A stretch of 64,000 bases of DNA from CAJCJE01 sp035948315 (GCA_035948315.1 DASZJG010000077.1:1-64000), one strand, 5' to 3'. Counted from the first letter of the stretch, positions 1 through 7,875 are shown. The notes: generated by a model from the sequence alone, not told the origin. Program-made: numbers and translations.

Positions 1-238
1 GGCCCGATTTGACTCGGCTGCCCGGTTCGCTGCATACTGATCACAGCGAAGCCTGTTAAGGCTGAGAAGTGAACCCGTGGGGTCTCCGGACGGTGGCGTC
101 ACGGGTTTCGCGCTGTCTGGGCCCGATTTGACTCGGCTGCCCGGTTCGCTGCATGCTCTTTGTGCGAAGCCTTCTGAGGCTGAGAAGTGGGCCCGTGGTG
201 CGTCCGGACGGTCGTGTCACGGGTTTCGCGCTTTCTAG
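1..238. repeat. Two tandem copies of a 119-base repeat
   Basis: Unit 1 covers 1-119 and unit 2 covers 120-238. The first 35 bases are nearly identical (both begin GGCCCGATTTGACTCGG), and both units end in ACGGGTTTCGCGCT followed by TTCT or GTCT. Two short stems are kept while their loops differ: AGCCT/AGGCT with loops GTTA and TCTG, and CCCGTG/CACGGG around a loop carrying TCCGGACGGT. This suggests a folded RNA or a DNA hairpin element. Unit 1 begins at the edge of the window, so further copies may lie outside. The repeats sit just after the 3' end of the DUF3800 gene. They could also be an intergenic repeat family unrelated to it. Confidence 0.85.
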
Positions 239-798
239 AGTTCGATCACGTCGTCGATGATCGGCATGATTCGCCTGCGCCAGTCCCCGCCCGCGCCGAA
301 ACACCACCCCGCCGCGTCGGCAATCCAGCACAGTGGCTCCTGCTTCGAGTCGTGGTGGTCGTAGCTGAAGTTGCAGCTGGCTGGCTGATCACGCAGCTGA
401 TTTCGGATCGTCTTCGCGTCGAACCGGTCTCGTTCGGCTCGTGAGTCGATGACCAGCCGATGCGAGCCAATCTTCAACAGGTCGGTTATCGCCAAATCAA
501 GGCACTCCTGCCGGGCGATCTCATCAGTCTTGGGCGTGTACGCGGTCTGATAGATCCGGACAGCGATCGGCAGTCGCGCGATCTTGTCCGCCACAACTCG
601 CCGACGAGGTGGTTTCTCGTGGTAGAAATGCAACTCGCGTTGGCCGGGCATCAGCAGGCCGGCGAGTTTTCGGCGAAGCGGCTTGAGCTGAGCCGGTTCG
701 ACGAGCGCGACGCAGAGGTAGTAGCGACGGTCTCGTTCGGACTCGTCCATGAACGCGTGTACTGCCACGAGAGGTGGGGCCTTCCGCAATCCGACCAT
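235..798 (-). CDS. DUF3800 domain-containing protein
   Basis: A 187-residue protein with the usual DUF3800 opening, an FMDES acidic motif near residue 17 followed by RYYLCVALV, and an HFYHEK segment near residue 57 where the family has a conserved HF/K motif. The family is thought to have an RNase H-like fold and is often found near mobile or defence genes, but its activity is not established. It stands alone on the minus strand, and its stop lies at the end of the tandem 119-base repeats. The start is uncertain: ATG at 798 is used here, and a GTG about ten codons downstream would also keep the domain. No partner gene is visible on the right. Confidence 0.7.
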   Translation of the reverse strand: MVGLRKAPPLVAVHAFMDESERDRRYYLCVALVEPAQLKPLRRKLAGLLMPGQRELHFYHEKPPRRRVVADKIARLPIAVRIYQTAYTPKTDEIARQECLDLAITDLLKIGSHRLVIDSRAERDRFDAKTIRNQLRDQPASCNFSYDHHDSKQEPLCWIADAAGWCFGAGGDWRRRIMPIIDDVIEL

Positions 799-902
799 CG
801 GTGAGTGATCGGTTACGGTACGGCACCAAACCTGAGAAGATTTGTCCGGTCTCTGGTTTTAGCTCGGAATGTCTGCTAATTGCCTCTGTGTCTACTAGAT
901 GG

Positions 903-1361
903 CTACTTGCGACGGGTGACCGTGACGCCTTGGCCGGGGCGCCAGAGTTGGATGACCAGTTCTTCGGCGTCGTGGTCGACGGAGGTGAGCACGGCTTCGG
1001 TGAGGTCCACGACGAAGGCGTGGAAGTCGCCGGGCGGCTCTTGGCCGGTACGCATCGCGTCTTTTTCGGACTGGGCGACCACCTCCGAGGCGACGCCGGC
1101 GATTTTGGCGTCGCCGGCGTCGCTGGGGTGGGCATGGATGGCGAAGCGGCCGTCGCGTTGGAGGTCGCGGGCTTTGACGGCGTGCAGCATGGAGCCGAAG
1201 CTGAGGTTGTCGTTGTTGAAGTCGACCTCGCTACCGCTGACCCTCGGCGAACCGTCCTTGCGCAGGGTCGCGAGCACGTGTGTCTCGTGCGCCTCGAACC
1301 TGGCGCGGATCTCGGCGGCCAATTCGGGGGCTTCCTGCTCGAACTGTTTCCATGACGTCAT
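903..1361 (-). CDS. Pyridoxamine 5'-phosphate oxidase-family protein
   Basis: A 152-residue split-barrel flavin-binding protein. The segment ATLRKDGSPRVSGSEV near residue 30 is the typical PPOX-family opening strand pair, followed by the LSFGSMLHAVKARDLQRDGR region where flavin-phosphate contacts usually lie. Members reduce small molecules with FMN or F420, or only bind heme or flavin, so the substrate cannot be read from sequence. It is the last gene of an overlapping minus-strand operon. Its ATG overlaps the stop of the DUF899 gene by four bases, so translation is probably coupled to that gene. Confidence 0.85.
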   Translation of the reverse strand: MTSWKQFEQEAPELAAEIRARFEAHETHVLATLRKDGSPRVSGSEVDFNNDNLSFGSMLHAVKARDLQRDGRFAIHAHPSDAGDAKIAGVASEVVAQSEKDAMRTGQEPPGDFHAFVVDLTEAVLTSVDHDAEELVIQLWRPGQGVTVTRRK

Positions 1362-2137
1362 GCCGGCAGCATGTCAGCGGGGTCCGACACACTGTCGTGC
1401 TCGGCGAAGAACGGGGCGGGCGGGTACGGGTCGGCGACGCGGCCTGCCGGTTCTTCCCAGTCTTCCTGACGTCCCAGTGCGGTGAGGTCGAGCATCTTGT
1501 AGGCGCCGCCGAATTCCTCGGTGCCTCGACCGAATGTCGAGTAGGTGTGGAACACCTCGTCGCCCTCGCGTAGGAAGCAGCTGTAGCCGCTGTGTTCGCT
1601 GGGTTCCTCGGTCGCCCAGGCCATTCCGGCTTTCTTCAGTTCATCGGCGTTGCGGTAGTTCAGCATCACGGGGGCTACGGATTCGTCCAGGGAGACGTGA
1701 AAGTCGTAGTTGAACCGGCTGCCGAAGGACGAGTAGAAGCCGAACGTCCAGCCATGCGCCTGCTTGAACTCGGCGATCTTGGGGTAGGGGGCGCGGGCCA
1801 CGGCCGCATAAGTGGTGTCGCGTGCGGCGACATGGCGCAGCATGCCTTCGGAGATGTCGTCGACGCCCGCCGTGCAGCCGGGGCAGCCCGCGTCCCAGTG
1901 GGGCGCGAACATGAAGTGTTGCACGACGAGTTGCCGGCGGCCCGCGAACAGGTCGCGCAGGCCGACTTCGCCGTCCGGGCCGGTGAAGCGGTAGTCGGAT
2001 TCGATGCGCACCATGGGCAGCCTGCGTCGGTCGGCCTTGAGTTGGTCGCCAAGGCGGGTGAATTCCTTTTCGCGGGCGAGAAGTTCGCGGCGCGCGGCGA
2101 GCCACTGGTCAGCGGGGACGATTTCCGGCAGGGACAT
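1358..2137 (-). CDS. DUF899 thioredoxin-like protein
   Basis: A 259-residue DUF899 protein. It has the family features LRDLFAGRRQLVVQHFMF and the cysteine pair in AGCPGCTAG near residue 80, in a thioredoxin-like fold, and a C-terminal HTYSTFGRGTE segment. Members are annotated as dithiol-disulfide isomerase-like, with no proven reaction. The start ATG at 2137 has an AGGAGAA ribosome site. The first 29 bases overlap the end of the upstream sigma-factor gene, which points to translational coupling. It is probably an output gene of the ECF regulator. Confidence 0.88.
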   Translation of the reverse strand: MSLPEIVPADQWLAARRELLAREKEFTRLGDQLKADRRRLPMVRIESDYRFTGPDGEVGLRDLFAGRRQLVVQHFMFAPHWDAGCPGCTAGVDDISEGMLRHVAARDTTYAAVARAPYPKIAEFKQAHGWTFGFYSSFGSRFNYDFHVSLDESVAPVMLNYRNADELKKAGMAWATEEPSEHSGYSCFLREGDEVFHTYSTFGRGTEEFGGAYKMLDLTALGRQEDWEEPAGRVADPYPPAPFFAEHDSVSDPADMLPA

Positions 2138-3350
2138 GGGATTCTCCTGTTAGTTCGGTGAGTTGGTTGGTCAGGAAGCGGTGTTGGGCCTTGCTCATGG
2201 GGAGGGCCAGGGCGGCGCGGTAGGCGTCGGCTGCTTCTGCTGTGCGACCCAGTCGGCGGAGGAGGTCGGCTCTGGTCGCTGGCAGGAGTGGGTAGTCGGG
2301 TAGCTCGATGGTGTCCAGGATGGACAGTCCGGCTGCCGGGCCGTCGGACATGGCCACGGCTACGGCGCGGTTGAGTTCGACGAGAGGGGACGGGTTGACG
2401 GTGGCGAGATGGGCGTACAGGCGGGCTATCTGTGGCCAGTCGGTGTCCGCCGCGGTCTGGGCGCGGGCGTGACAGCCGGCTATGGCGGCTTGGACCTGGT
2501 ACTGGCCTACTCGCTCGCGACGGAGGGCGGTGGTGAGCAGGGCCATGCCCTCGTTGATCTCGGGCTGGTCCCATCGGGTTCGGTCCTGGTCGGGGAGCAG
2601 GACCAGGTCGTCGGCGGAGTCGGTCCGGGCGGGGGTGCGGGCGTGGTGGAGGAGTTGCAATGCCAGCAGGCCCAGCACTTCGGGTTCGTCGGGCATGAGG
2701 TTGGCGAGGGCTCTGGTCAGCCGGATGGCTTCGGCTGCCAGGTCGACGCGGAGGGCGGTGTCGCCAGATGTCGGCGCGTAGCCCTCGTTGAACAGGAGGT
2801 AGAGGACGGCGAGCACGCCGGTGGTGCGTTCCGGCAGCTGGTGCGCGGGCGGAACGCGGTACGGGATGCCGGCGTTGCGGATCTTGTTCTTGGCGCGGAC
2901 CAGCCGTTTGGCCATGGTCTGCTCGTTGACCAGGAACGCTCGCGCGATCTCGGCGGTGGTCAGGCCGGCGAGGGTGCGCAGGGTCAGCGCGATGCGCGCG
3001 TCCATCGCGAGTGCGGGGTGGCAGCAGGTGAATATCAGCCGCAGGCGGTCATCCGGGATTTCTTCGACGGCGGCGTCGGGTTCGGGCACGGTCAACTCCC
3101 GCAGCTTGGCGGCTTCGACGCCGCGCCTGCGGAGGCGGTCGGTGGCCTGGTTGCGGGCGACCGTGGTCAGCCAGGCGCCAGGTTTGCGCGGCACGCCCTC
3201 GGTCGGCCAGCGTTGCAGGGCCTTGGCGAACGCCTCCTGGGCGCATTCCTCGGCGAGTTCCCAGTCGCCGGTGGTGCCGATCAGGGTCGCCACCACGCGA
3301 CCCCATTCGGCCCGGAACGCCTGCGCGACCGCGTCCTGCGCCGAGGTCAC
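2109..3350 (-). CDS. ECF sigma factor with long C-terminal TPR-like extension (ECF42 type)
   Basis: The start is GTG 3350, giving 413 residues and a 4-base GTGA overlap with the preceding YCII gene; an upstream in-frame extension has no coding character. Residues 1-170 hold sigma region 2 (GDWELAEECAQEAFAKALQRW) and region 4 (LAGLTTAEIARAFLVNEQTMAKRL). The remaining ~240 residues contain the DUF6596-like part (LYLLFNEGYAPTSGDT, LLALQLLHHAR) and a TPR-like tail. This architecture is the ECF42 group, which is known to occur beside DGPF/YCII proteins. The C-terminal extension is thought to control activity in place of a classical anti-sigma factor. No anti-sigma gene is present. Confidence 0.93.
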   Translation of the reverse strand: MTSAQDAVAQAFRAEWGRVVATLIGTTGDWELAEECAQEAFAKALQRWPTEGVPRKPGAWLTTVARNQATDRLRRRGVEAAKLRELTVPEPDAAVEEIPDDRLRLIFTCCHPALAMDARIALTLRTLAGLTTAEIARAFLVNEQTMAKRLVRAKNKIRNAGIPYRVPPAHQLPERTTGVLAVLYLLFNEGYAPTSGDTALRVDLAAEAIRLTRALANLMPDEPEVLGLLALQLLHHARTPARTDSADDLVLLPDQDRTRWDQPEINEGMALLTTALRRERVGQYQVQAAIAGCHARAQTAADTDWPQIARLYAHLATVNPSPLVELNRAVAVAMSDGPAAGLSILDTIELPDYPLLPATRADLLRRLGRTAEAADAYRAALALPMSKAQHRFLTNQLTELTGESHVPAGNRPR

Positions 3351-3691
3351 TGAAACCACAGTGGACGGACCTCGATGGTGCCGATGTTCGTGGTCGGGTG
3401 CTTGGACGCGATCTCGATGGCCTCGTCGAGATCGGCGCAGTCGATGAGGTCGTAGCCGGTGATCTGTTCCTTGGTCTCGGCGAACGGGCCGTCGACGACC
3501 ACGACGTCGCCGCCGGTCACCCGGACCGAGGTGGCATCGGGAGTGGGCCGGAGGCGGTCGCCGTGCACGAGCACGCCCCGGCCGACCATCTCCTCGATCC
3601 ACGCCGCGAGCTGCGTGGCCGCGGCATCGTCCAGGTCGTGGCTGGTGCCGAGCTGCGTCTCGTCGGCGGCATGGATGAGCAGGTACTTCAC
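3347..3691 (-). CDS. YCII-related (DGPF) protein
   Basis: A 114-residue single-domain YCII-like protein beginning VKYLLIHAADE, with the hallmark DGPFAETKEQ motif near residue 68. The GTG at 3691 is the start: it is preceded at 7 bases by GGGAGGA, and the reading frame upstream lacks homology. DGPF proteins are small ferredoxin-like-fold proteins genetically linked to ECF42 sigma factors. They are the presumed partner or target of the sigma factor encoded immediately downstream with a 4-base overlap. It is the first gene of the four-gene minus-strand operon. Confidence 0.9.
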   Translation of the reverse strand: MKYLLIHAADETQLGTSHDLDDAAATQLAAWIEEMVGRGVLVHGDRLRPTPDATSVRVTGGDVVVVDGPFAETKEQITGYDLIDCADLDEAIEIASKHPTTNIGTIEVRPLWFQ

Positions 3692-3777
3692 GGGTCCTCC
3701 CGGTGGTCGGTTTGGTTCGACGCCACTACGACGAACGGGACCACCGGAATTGGACAGCCGCAACCGCGAATCGCGAT

Positions 3778-4950
3778 TCAGTGGGAGTGCTGATCCGCTG
3801 CGTCCGAAGAGTGAATTTTGTCGGGAGCGCCGCCCATCATGCGCAGCATGGGCAGGCCGCCGGTGCGCAGGAACCGGTAGATCAACAAGCCGGCGACCAG
3901 CAGGAACACGATGTTGAGCCAGCTGGTGTAGTCCCAGCTGACGCCGCCGGTGGGCAGGTGCGCGGAAGCCCGCGACGGGATCCAGCCGAACCAGCGGAAC
4001 AGCAGCTCGACGAGGTACCCGGCGATCGTGGCGGTCGCGTAGAGGGCGGCGCCGAGCAGCAGCGCGGTCTTCGTGCCGTAGTAGCGACGGTAGATGTTGA
4101 GGATCGGCAGGATGATCAGGTCGGCGAAGATGAACGCCACCACGCCGCCGAAGCTGATGCCACCGGCCCACAACACGACCGCGAGCGGCACGTTGCCGAT
4201 CGAGCAGACGAAGCTGAGGATCGCGACCAGAGGTCCGATGAGCGGACCGATGATGGCCGAGCCGGTCGGGTCGTGCGCGAGGAACAGGCTCTGCCAGAAC
4301 GAGTCGGGCACCCAGGCGGCCAGCACGCCTGCGATGACCAGCCCGATGACCAGATCGCGGACGATCGCCGCCCACTCCATCACGAACACGTTGGACACCG
4401 AGGTGAAGCCGGCGGGGGAGAACAGCTTGCGCCAGAACGGCGCGTCACCCTCGACCGACATGTCCATGGCCGCGTGACCCTCCATGGAGCCTGCGATGCC
4501 CTTGTCGGCCTGGGCGCGGGCGGCGCGCACCAGCGCGGGGCGGATGAGCACGCGGAGCAGCAGGGCGAGCAGCACGATCATGATCGGGCCGCCGATGAAT
4601 TCGGCCGCGGTGAACTGCCAGCCCATCAACAGGGCCAGGATCACGCCGAGTTCGACGACGAGATTCGTGGACGCGATCATGAACGCGTTGGCCGCGATGA
4701 AGTCGGCGCCCTTGCGAAACAGGGCGCGGGCCAGCGCGGCGGCCGCATAGGAGCAGGAGGAGGATGCCGCGCCCAGGGCGGCGGCGATGGCCAGCGTGCG
4801 CGGTGTGGCGTCGCCGAGCAGTCGCACGATGGTGGACTTCTTGACCAGGGCCTGGATGAGCGCGGAGAGGGCGAAGCCGAGGATCAACGCCCAGAGGATC
4901 TCCCAGGTCATCGACCCGATCATGCCCAGTGCCCTGCCGATCGCCGACAC
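3778..4950 (-). CDS. ArsP-like (DUF318) permease
   Basis: A 390-residue membrane protein with about eight to ten hydrophobic segments, matching the predicted permease family Pfam ArsP_1/DUF318 (YraQ). Motifs include GAASSSCSYAAAALAR near residue 60, GADFIAANAFMIASTNLV, and a repeated second half with SFVCSIGNVPLAVVLW, the internal duplication typical of the family. The C-terminus is polar and ends ADQHSH, a possible metal-binding tail. The GTG start at 4950 has GGGAG seven bases upstream. Relatives export trivalent organoarsenicals, but this subgroup has no proven substrate. Two CsoR-like palindromes lie directly upstream, suggesting metal or sulfur-stress control. Confidence 0.85.
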   Translation of the reverse strand: MSAIGRALGMIGSMTWEILWALILGFALSALIQALVKKSTIVRLLGDATPRTLAIAAALGAASSSCSYAAAALARALFRKGADFIAANAFMIASTNLVVELGVILALLMGWQFTAAEFIGGPIMIVLLALLLRVLIRPALVRAARAQADKGIAGSMEGHAAMDMSVEGDAPFWRKLFSPAGFTSVSNVFVMEWAAIVRDLVIGLVIAGVLAAWVPDSFWQSLFLAHDPTGSAIIGPLIGPLVAILSFVCSIGNVPLAVVLWAGGISFGGVVAFIFADLIILPILNIYRRYYGTKTALLLGAALYATATIAGYLVELLFRWFGWIPSRASAHLPTGGVSWDYTSWLNIVFLLVAGLLIYRFLRTGGLPMLRMMGGAPDKIHSSDAADQHSH

Positions 4951-4972
4951 GATGACGCTCCCTTCACGCTGC

Positions 4973-5021
4973 TACCCCCTGGGGGTACCCGAACAGCCTG
5001 TTTCATACCCCTAGAGGGTAT
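4973..5021. promoter_or_regulatory. Two CsoR-type palindromic operator candidates
   Basis: TACCCCCTGGGGGTA at 4973-4987 is a perfect palindrome around its central T. ATACCCCTAGAGGGTAT at 5005-5021 is a near-perfect one, with centres 33 bases apart. Paired C-tract/G-tract palindromes of this form are typical operators of CsoR/RcnR/FrmR-family repressors. They lie immediately upstream of the ArsP-like permease on the minus strand. No such repressor gene is present in the window, so it would have to act from elsewhere. Confidence 0.7.
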
Positions 5022-5128
5022 GCATCGTCAAGCGTGGCGAGACCGGGCCAGCCGGAAAATCGCCCGAACGGGGCCGCGAACCGAGAGTCTCCGCGCATCG
5101 CGGGACCACTCGGCGTTATCGTCTCGGG

Positions 5129-6130
5129 GTGTCCACCGCCCGCGCAGAACGCCTTGTGAACCTGGTGCTGTGTTTGCTGTCCACCCGGGCCTACCTTTCT
5201 GCCGAGCGGATTCGCGGCATCGTGCCCGGCTATGCGGACGCGCCCAGTGACGAGGCGTTCTTCCGCATGTTCGAACGCGACAAGGCCGAACTCCGCGATC
5301 TCGGCATTCCGCTGGAGACCGGCCGCAATTCCGCGTTCGACACCACGGACGGCTACCGCATCGCCCGCCGCGACTACGAACTCGGCGAGATCGACCTTGA
5401 GCCCGACGAGGCGGCGGCGGTCGCGCTCGCGGTGCGGCTGTGGGACTCGCCGGAACTGACCGGCGCCGCGCACGGCGCGCTGCTGAAACTGCGCGCGGCC
5501 GGGGTCGACGTGGACGACGACGCGCCCTCGGTGGTCGAGCCGAAGGTGCGCACCAGCGAACCGGCGTTCGGTCCGCTGCTGGCCGCGGTGGATGCCAAGC
5601 AGGCGGTCACCTTCACCTACCGCAGGCCGTCCTCGGCCGAGCTGATGAAGCGCACGGTCGAGCCGTGGGGTGTCGCTTCCTGGCGCGGCCGCTGGTACCT
5701 GGTCGGGCAGGACCGCGACCGGCAGGCGCCGCGCTGCTTCCGGCTGTCCCGGATGGTCGGCGAGGTGAACCCGATCGGCAAACCGGGCGTCGTGCAGCGG
5801 CCGGATACCGTGAACCTGATGGAGTACGTGCTCGGCGCGGGTGGCGACGAGCGCAAGACGACCGCGCGGGTGTGGGCGGCGGCCGGTCGGGCGCACGGGT
5901 TGCGCAGGCGGGCCAAGATGATCGGCAGTCGCGTCATCGACGGGGTCGAGGGCGACGAGCTGGAGATCGAGCTGTTCCAACTGGAATCCGGCGCGGGCTG
6001 GCTGGCCGGGCTGGGCCAGGACGTGGTCGTGCTGGAGCCGGAGGTGTTGCGCAAGAGCGTGCGCGAGCACCTGCTCGGCGTGCTCGACGCGAGCAGGCGC
6101 CAGCTGAGCACTGAGGGGTGGCGTTCATGA
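5129..6130 (+). CDS. pafB: PafB, WYL-domain transcription factor subunit
   Basis: A 333-residue protein with an N-terminal winged-helix region (RAERLVNLVLCLLSTRAYLSAERI), a central WYL domain (VTFTYRRPS and SWRGRWYLVGQDRDR near residues 160-195) and a C-terminal WCX extension. With PafC it forms the activator of the RecA-independent DNA-damage response known from mycobacteria. The GTG start at 5129 follows a TATCGT -10 hexamer by six bases with no ribosome site, so the transcript is probably leaderless. pafA, usually directly upstream in actinobacteria, is absent: the neighbour is a divergent permease. The stop overlaps the pafC start. Confidence 0.93.
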   Translation: MSTARAERLVNLVLCLLSTRAYLSAERIRGIVPGYADAPSDEAFFRMFERDKAELRDLGIPLETGRNSAFDTTDGYRIARRDYELGEIDLEPDEAAAVALAVRLWDSPELTGAAHGALLKLRAAGVDVDDDAPSVVEPKVRTSEPAFGPLLAAVDAKQAVTFTYRRPSSAELMKRTVEPWGVASWRGRWYLVGQDRDRQAPRCFRLSRMVGEVNPIGKPGVVQRPDTVNLMEYVLGAGGDERKTTARVWAAAGRAHGLRRRAKMIGSRVIDGVEGDELEIELFQLESGAGWLAGLGQDVVVLEPEVLRKSVREHLLGVLDASRRQLSTEGWRS

Positions 6131-7098
6131 GCACGGCCGCGGATCGGCTGCCACGGCTGCTGGCGCTGGTGCCGTACCTGATCGCGCGGCCGGGCATCCC
6201 GGTCGAGGAGGCCGCGGCCGACTTCGGGGTGAGCGCGCGGCAGCTGCGCAAGGACCTGGAACTGCTCTGGATGTGCGGTCTGCCCGGTTACGGCCCCGGT
6301 GACCTGATCGACCTGTCCTTCGAGGGCGAGACCATCACGGTGACCTACGACGCGGGCATGCGCAGGCCGCTGCGGCTGACCGCGGCCGAGGCCACCGCGC
6401 TGCTGGTCGCGCTGCGTGCGCTCGCGGACACACCCGGTGTCGACGATCCGGACGCGGTGCGCCGCGCGCTGGGCAAGGTCGAGGCGGCGGCGGGTGCGGC
6501 GCAGCCGGCCGGCATGGTGGTCGGGCTGGCCATGCGCGAGGAAAGCGTCATACCCGAGGTGCGCGAGGCGGTCCGGGACGCGGTGCAGCGCCAGCGGGCC
6601 CTGCGCATCACCTACTACACGGCCTCTCGGGACGAGATCAGCGAACGCGTGGTCGACCCGATGCGGGTGCTGCTCGTCGACGGGCGCAGCTACCTGGAGG
6701 CGTGGTGCCGCTCGGCCGAGGGCGTGCGCCGGTTCCGGCTCGACCGCATCGACCAGATCCAGGTGCTCGACGAGCCGGCCGTGCCGCCGCCGCACGCCCA
6801 GCAGCAGGACGTGTCGGAGGGGCTGTACCGGCCGGGCGACGACCAGTCCGAGGCGCAGCTGGTGCTGGAGCCGGACGCGCGCTGGATCGCCGAGTACTAC
6901 CCGGTGGAGGACCTTCAGGAGCTGTCCGGCGGCCGGGCCAGGGTGCGGATCCGCTATTCGGACACGGCCTGGATGATCCGGCTGGTCCTGGCCCAGGCTG
7001 GTGAAGTCGCCGTGGAGGAGCCCGAGGAACTGCGTGCCGGGGTGCTCGAGCGGGCGCAGGCTGCGCTGCGCCGGGCCGATTCGGTACCGGCAAGCTGA
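6127..7098 (+). CDS. pafC: PafC, WYL-domain transcription factor subunit
   Basis: A 323-residue partner of PafB. The winged-helix part is VEEAAADFGVSARQLRKDLELLWMCG (split here as VEEAAADFGVSARQ and LRKDLELLWMCG), and the WYL core lies around residues 155-200 (LRITYYTASRDE, VDGRSYLEAWCRSAEGVRRFRLDR). The ATG at 6127 overlaps the pafB stop as ATGA and has GAGGGG about ten bases upstream. A GTG three codons earlier is possible but less likely. Known PafB and PafC act as a pair on DNA, and the overlap here supports co-translation. The small membrane protein, tatA and tatC follow as in mycobacteria. Confidence 0.93.
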   Translation: MSTAADRLPRLLALVPYLIARPGIPVEEAAADFGVSARQLRKDLELLWMCGLPGYGPGDLIDLSFEGETITVTYDAGMRRPLRLTAAEATALLVALRALADTPGVDDPDAVRRALGKVEAAAGAAQPAGMVVGLAMREESVIPEVREAVRDAVQRQRALRITYYTASRDEISERVVDPMRVLLVDGRSYLEAWCRSAEGVRRFRLDRIDQIQVLDEPAVPPPHAQQQDVSEGLYRPGDDQSEAQLVLEPDARWIAEYYPVEDLQELSGGRARVRIRYSDTAWMIRLVLAQAGEVAVEEPEELRAGVLERAQAALRRADSVPAS

Positions 7099-7192
7099 AG
7101 ATTCCCGCTGGTCAGGGAGATTCACCCGGGCAGTCAGGGAAGACAGCACGGATTCCAGCCGTGCGGATCACCAATCTTGTGGGCGCAAACGC

Positions 7193-7198
7193 TACGGT
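7193..7198 (+). promoter_or_regulatory. -10 hexamer TACGGT of a leaderless promoter
   Basis: TACGGT is separated by six bases (TGGTGC) from the GTG at 7205, so transcription would start on the start codon. It gives the small membrane protein-tatA-tatC set its own promoter downstream of pafC. Confidence 0.55.
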
Positions 7199-7204
7199 TG
7201 GTGC

Positions 7205-7453
7205 GTGCCGTACCTGCTCATCCTGTTGCCGATCGTCGCGGTCGCGATTGTTCTGCTCGTGTTCATCGCAATCCGACTGCGCGGCGCGCTGCGAAGGTTT
7301 GGCATGGTGCGTGGCTGGCTGAACGATCAGCTGACCGACCGTGGCGGCATGTTGCGGGCACGCTCGGCCGCGTTGGCCGTCGCCGTCGAGGACTTGAGAC
7401 GACCTGGGGCAACCGGGGATGTCTCGCGTATCATCTCAGATCAGGACCGTTAG
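7205..7453 (+). CDS. Small single-pass membrane protein upstream of tatA
   Basis: An 82-residue protein with one N-terminal hydrophobic helix (residues 2-24, rich in L, I and V) followed by a basic, helical cytoplasmic tail (LRGALRRFGMVRGWLNDQL). The position corresponds to the small gene between pafC and tatA in M. tuberculosis (Rv2095c region), although Rv2095c itself is PafC in some numbering, so this orthology is approximate. No enzymatic motif is present. GTG 7205 is chosen because a TACGGT hexamer lies six bases before it. The function is unknown; a role near the membrane beside the Tat genes is only suggested by position. Confidence 0.7.
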   Translation: MPYLLILLPIVAVAIVLLVFIAIRLRGALRRFGMVRGWLNDQLTDRGGMLRARSAALAVAVEDLRRPGATGDVSRIISDQDR

Positions 7454-7464
7454 GAGGCCCGCCA

Positions 7465-7875
7465 GTGTTCAACGCGCTAGAGCCGTGGCACATCATCGTG
7501 TTGGTCATCGTGCTCATTGCCCTGTTCGGCTACAAGCGTCTGCCGGCCGCGGCCCGTGGTCTCGGTCAGTCGATGCGGATCTTCCGCTCCGAAGCGAAGC
7601 AGATGCGCAGCGAGGGCGGCGACGAGGCCGACGGCGGCCAGGCAGCGGGCCAGCAGGCTCCGCAGCAGTACGGCCAGCCGCAGCAGTTCGCCCAGCCGCA
7701 GCAGTATGCCCAGCCGCAGTTCGCCGCGCCGCAGCAGATCGCCCCGGTCCAGCCGATGCAGGCCCAGCCGGTGCAGCCGGTCGCTCAGGCCCCCGTCGCC
7801 GCGCAGGCGCCCGCCCCGGCTCCGGCCCCCGCGCCGGCACCGCAGCAGCCCGCGGCAACGCCAGAGCAGCACTGA
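7465..7875 (+). CDS. tatA: Twin-arginine translocase subunit TatA
   Basis: A 136-residue TatA. It has a short N-terminal membrane helix (PWHIIVLVIVLIALFGYKRLP), the hinge with LP, then an amphipathic helix (AARGLGQSMRIFRSEAKQM) containing the conserved FRSE segment. TatA oligomerises with TatC to move folded proteins across the membrane. The GTG start has AGGAGG seven bases upstream. The tail after residue ~55 is unusually long, about 80 residues, and built of Q, P and A with repeated PQQY/PQQF and PAPAPAP elements; most TatA tails are shorter and more charged. tatC follows after 18 bases. Confidence 0.95.
   Translation: MFNALEPWHIIVLVIVLIALFGYKRLPAAARGLGQSMRIFRSEAKQMRSEGGDEADGGQAAGQQAPQQYGQPQQFAQPQQYAQPQFAAPQQIAPVQPMQAQPVQPVAQAPVAAQAPAPAPAPAPAPQQPAATPEQH

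Noticed and set aside
1..238. CRISPR array
   Set aside because: Only two units are present, the period is 119 bases and the whole unit repeats rather than a short repeat with unrelated spacers. No cas gene is near.
3703..5250. A 515-codon plus-strand frame over the permease
   Set aside because: The minus-strand permease has clear membrane segments and family motifs; the plus frame is a shadow.
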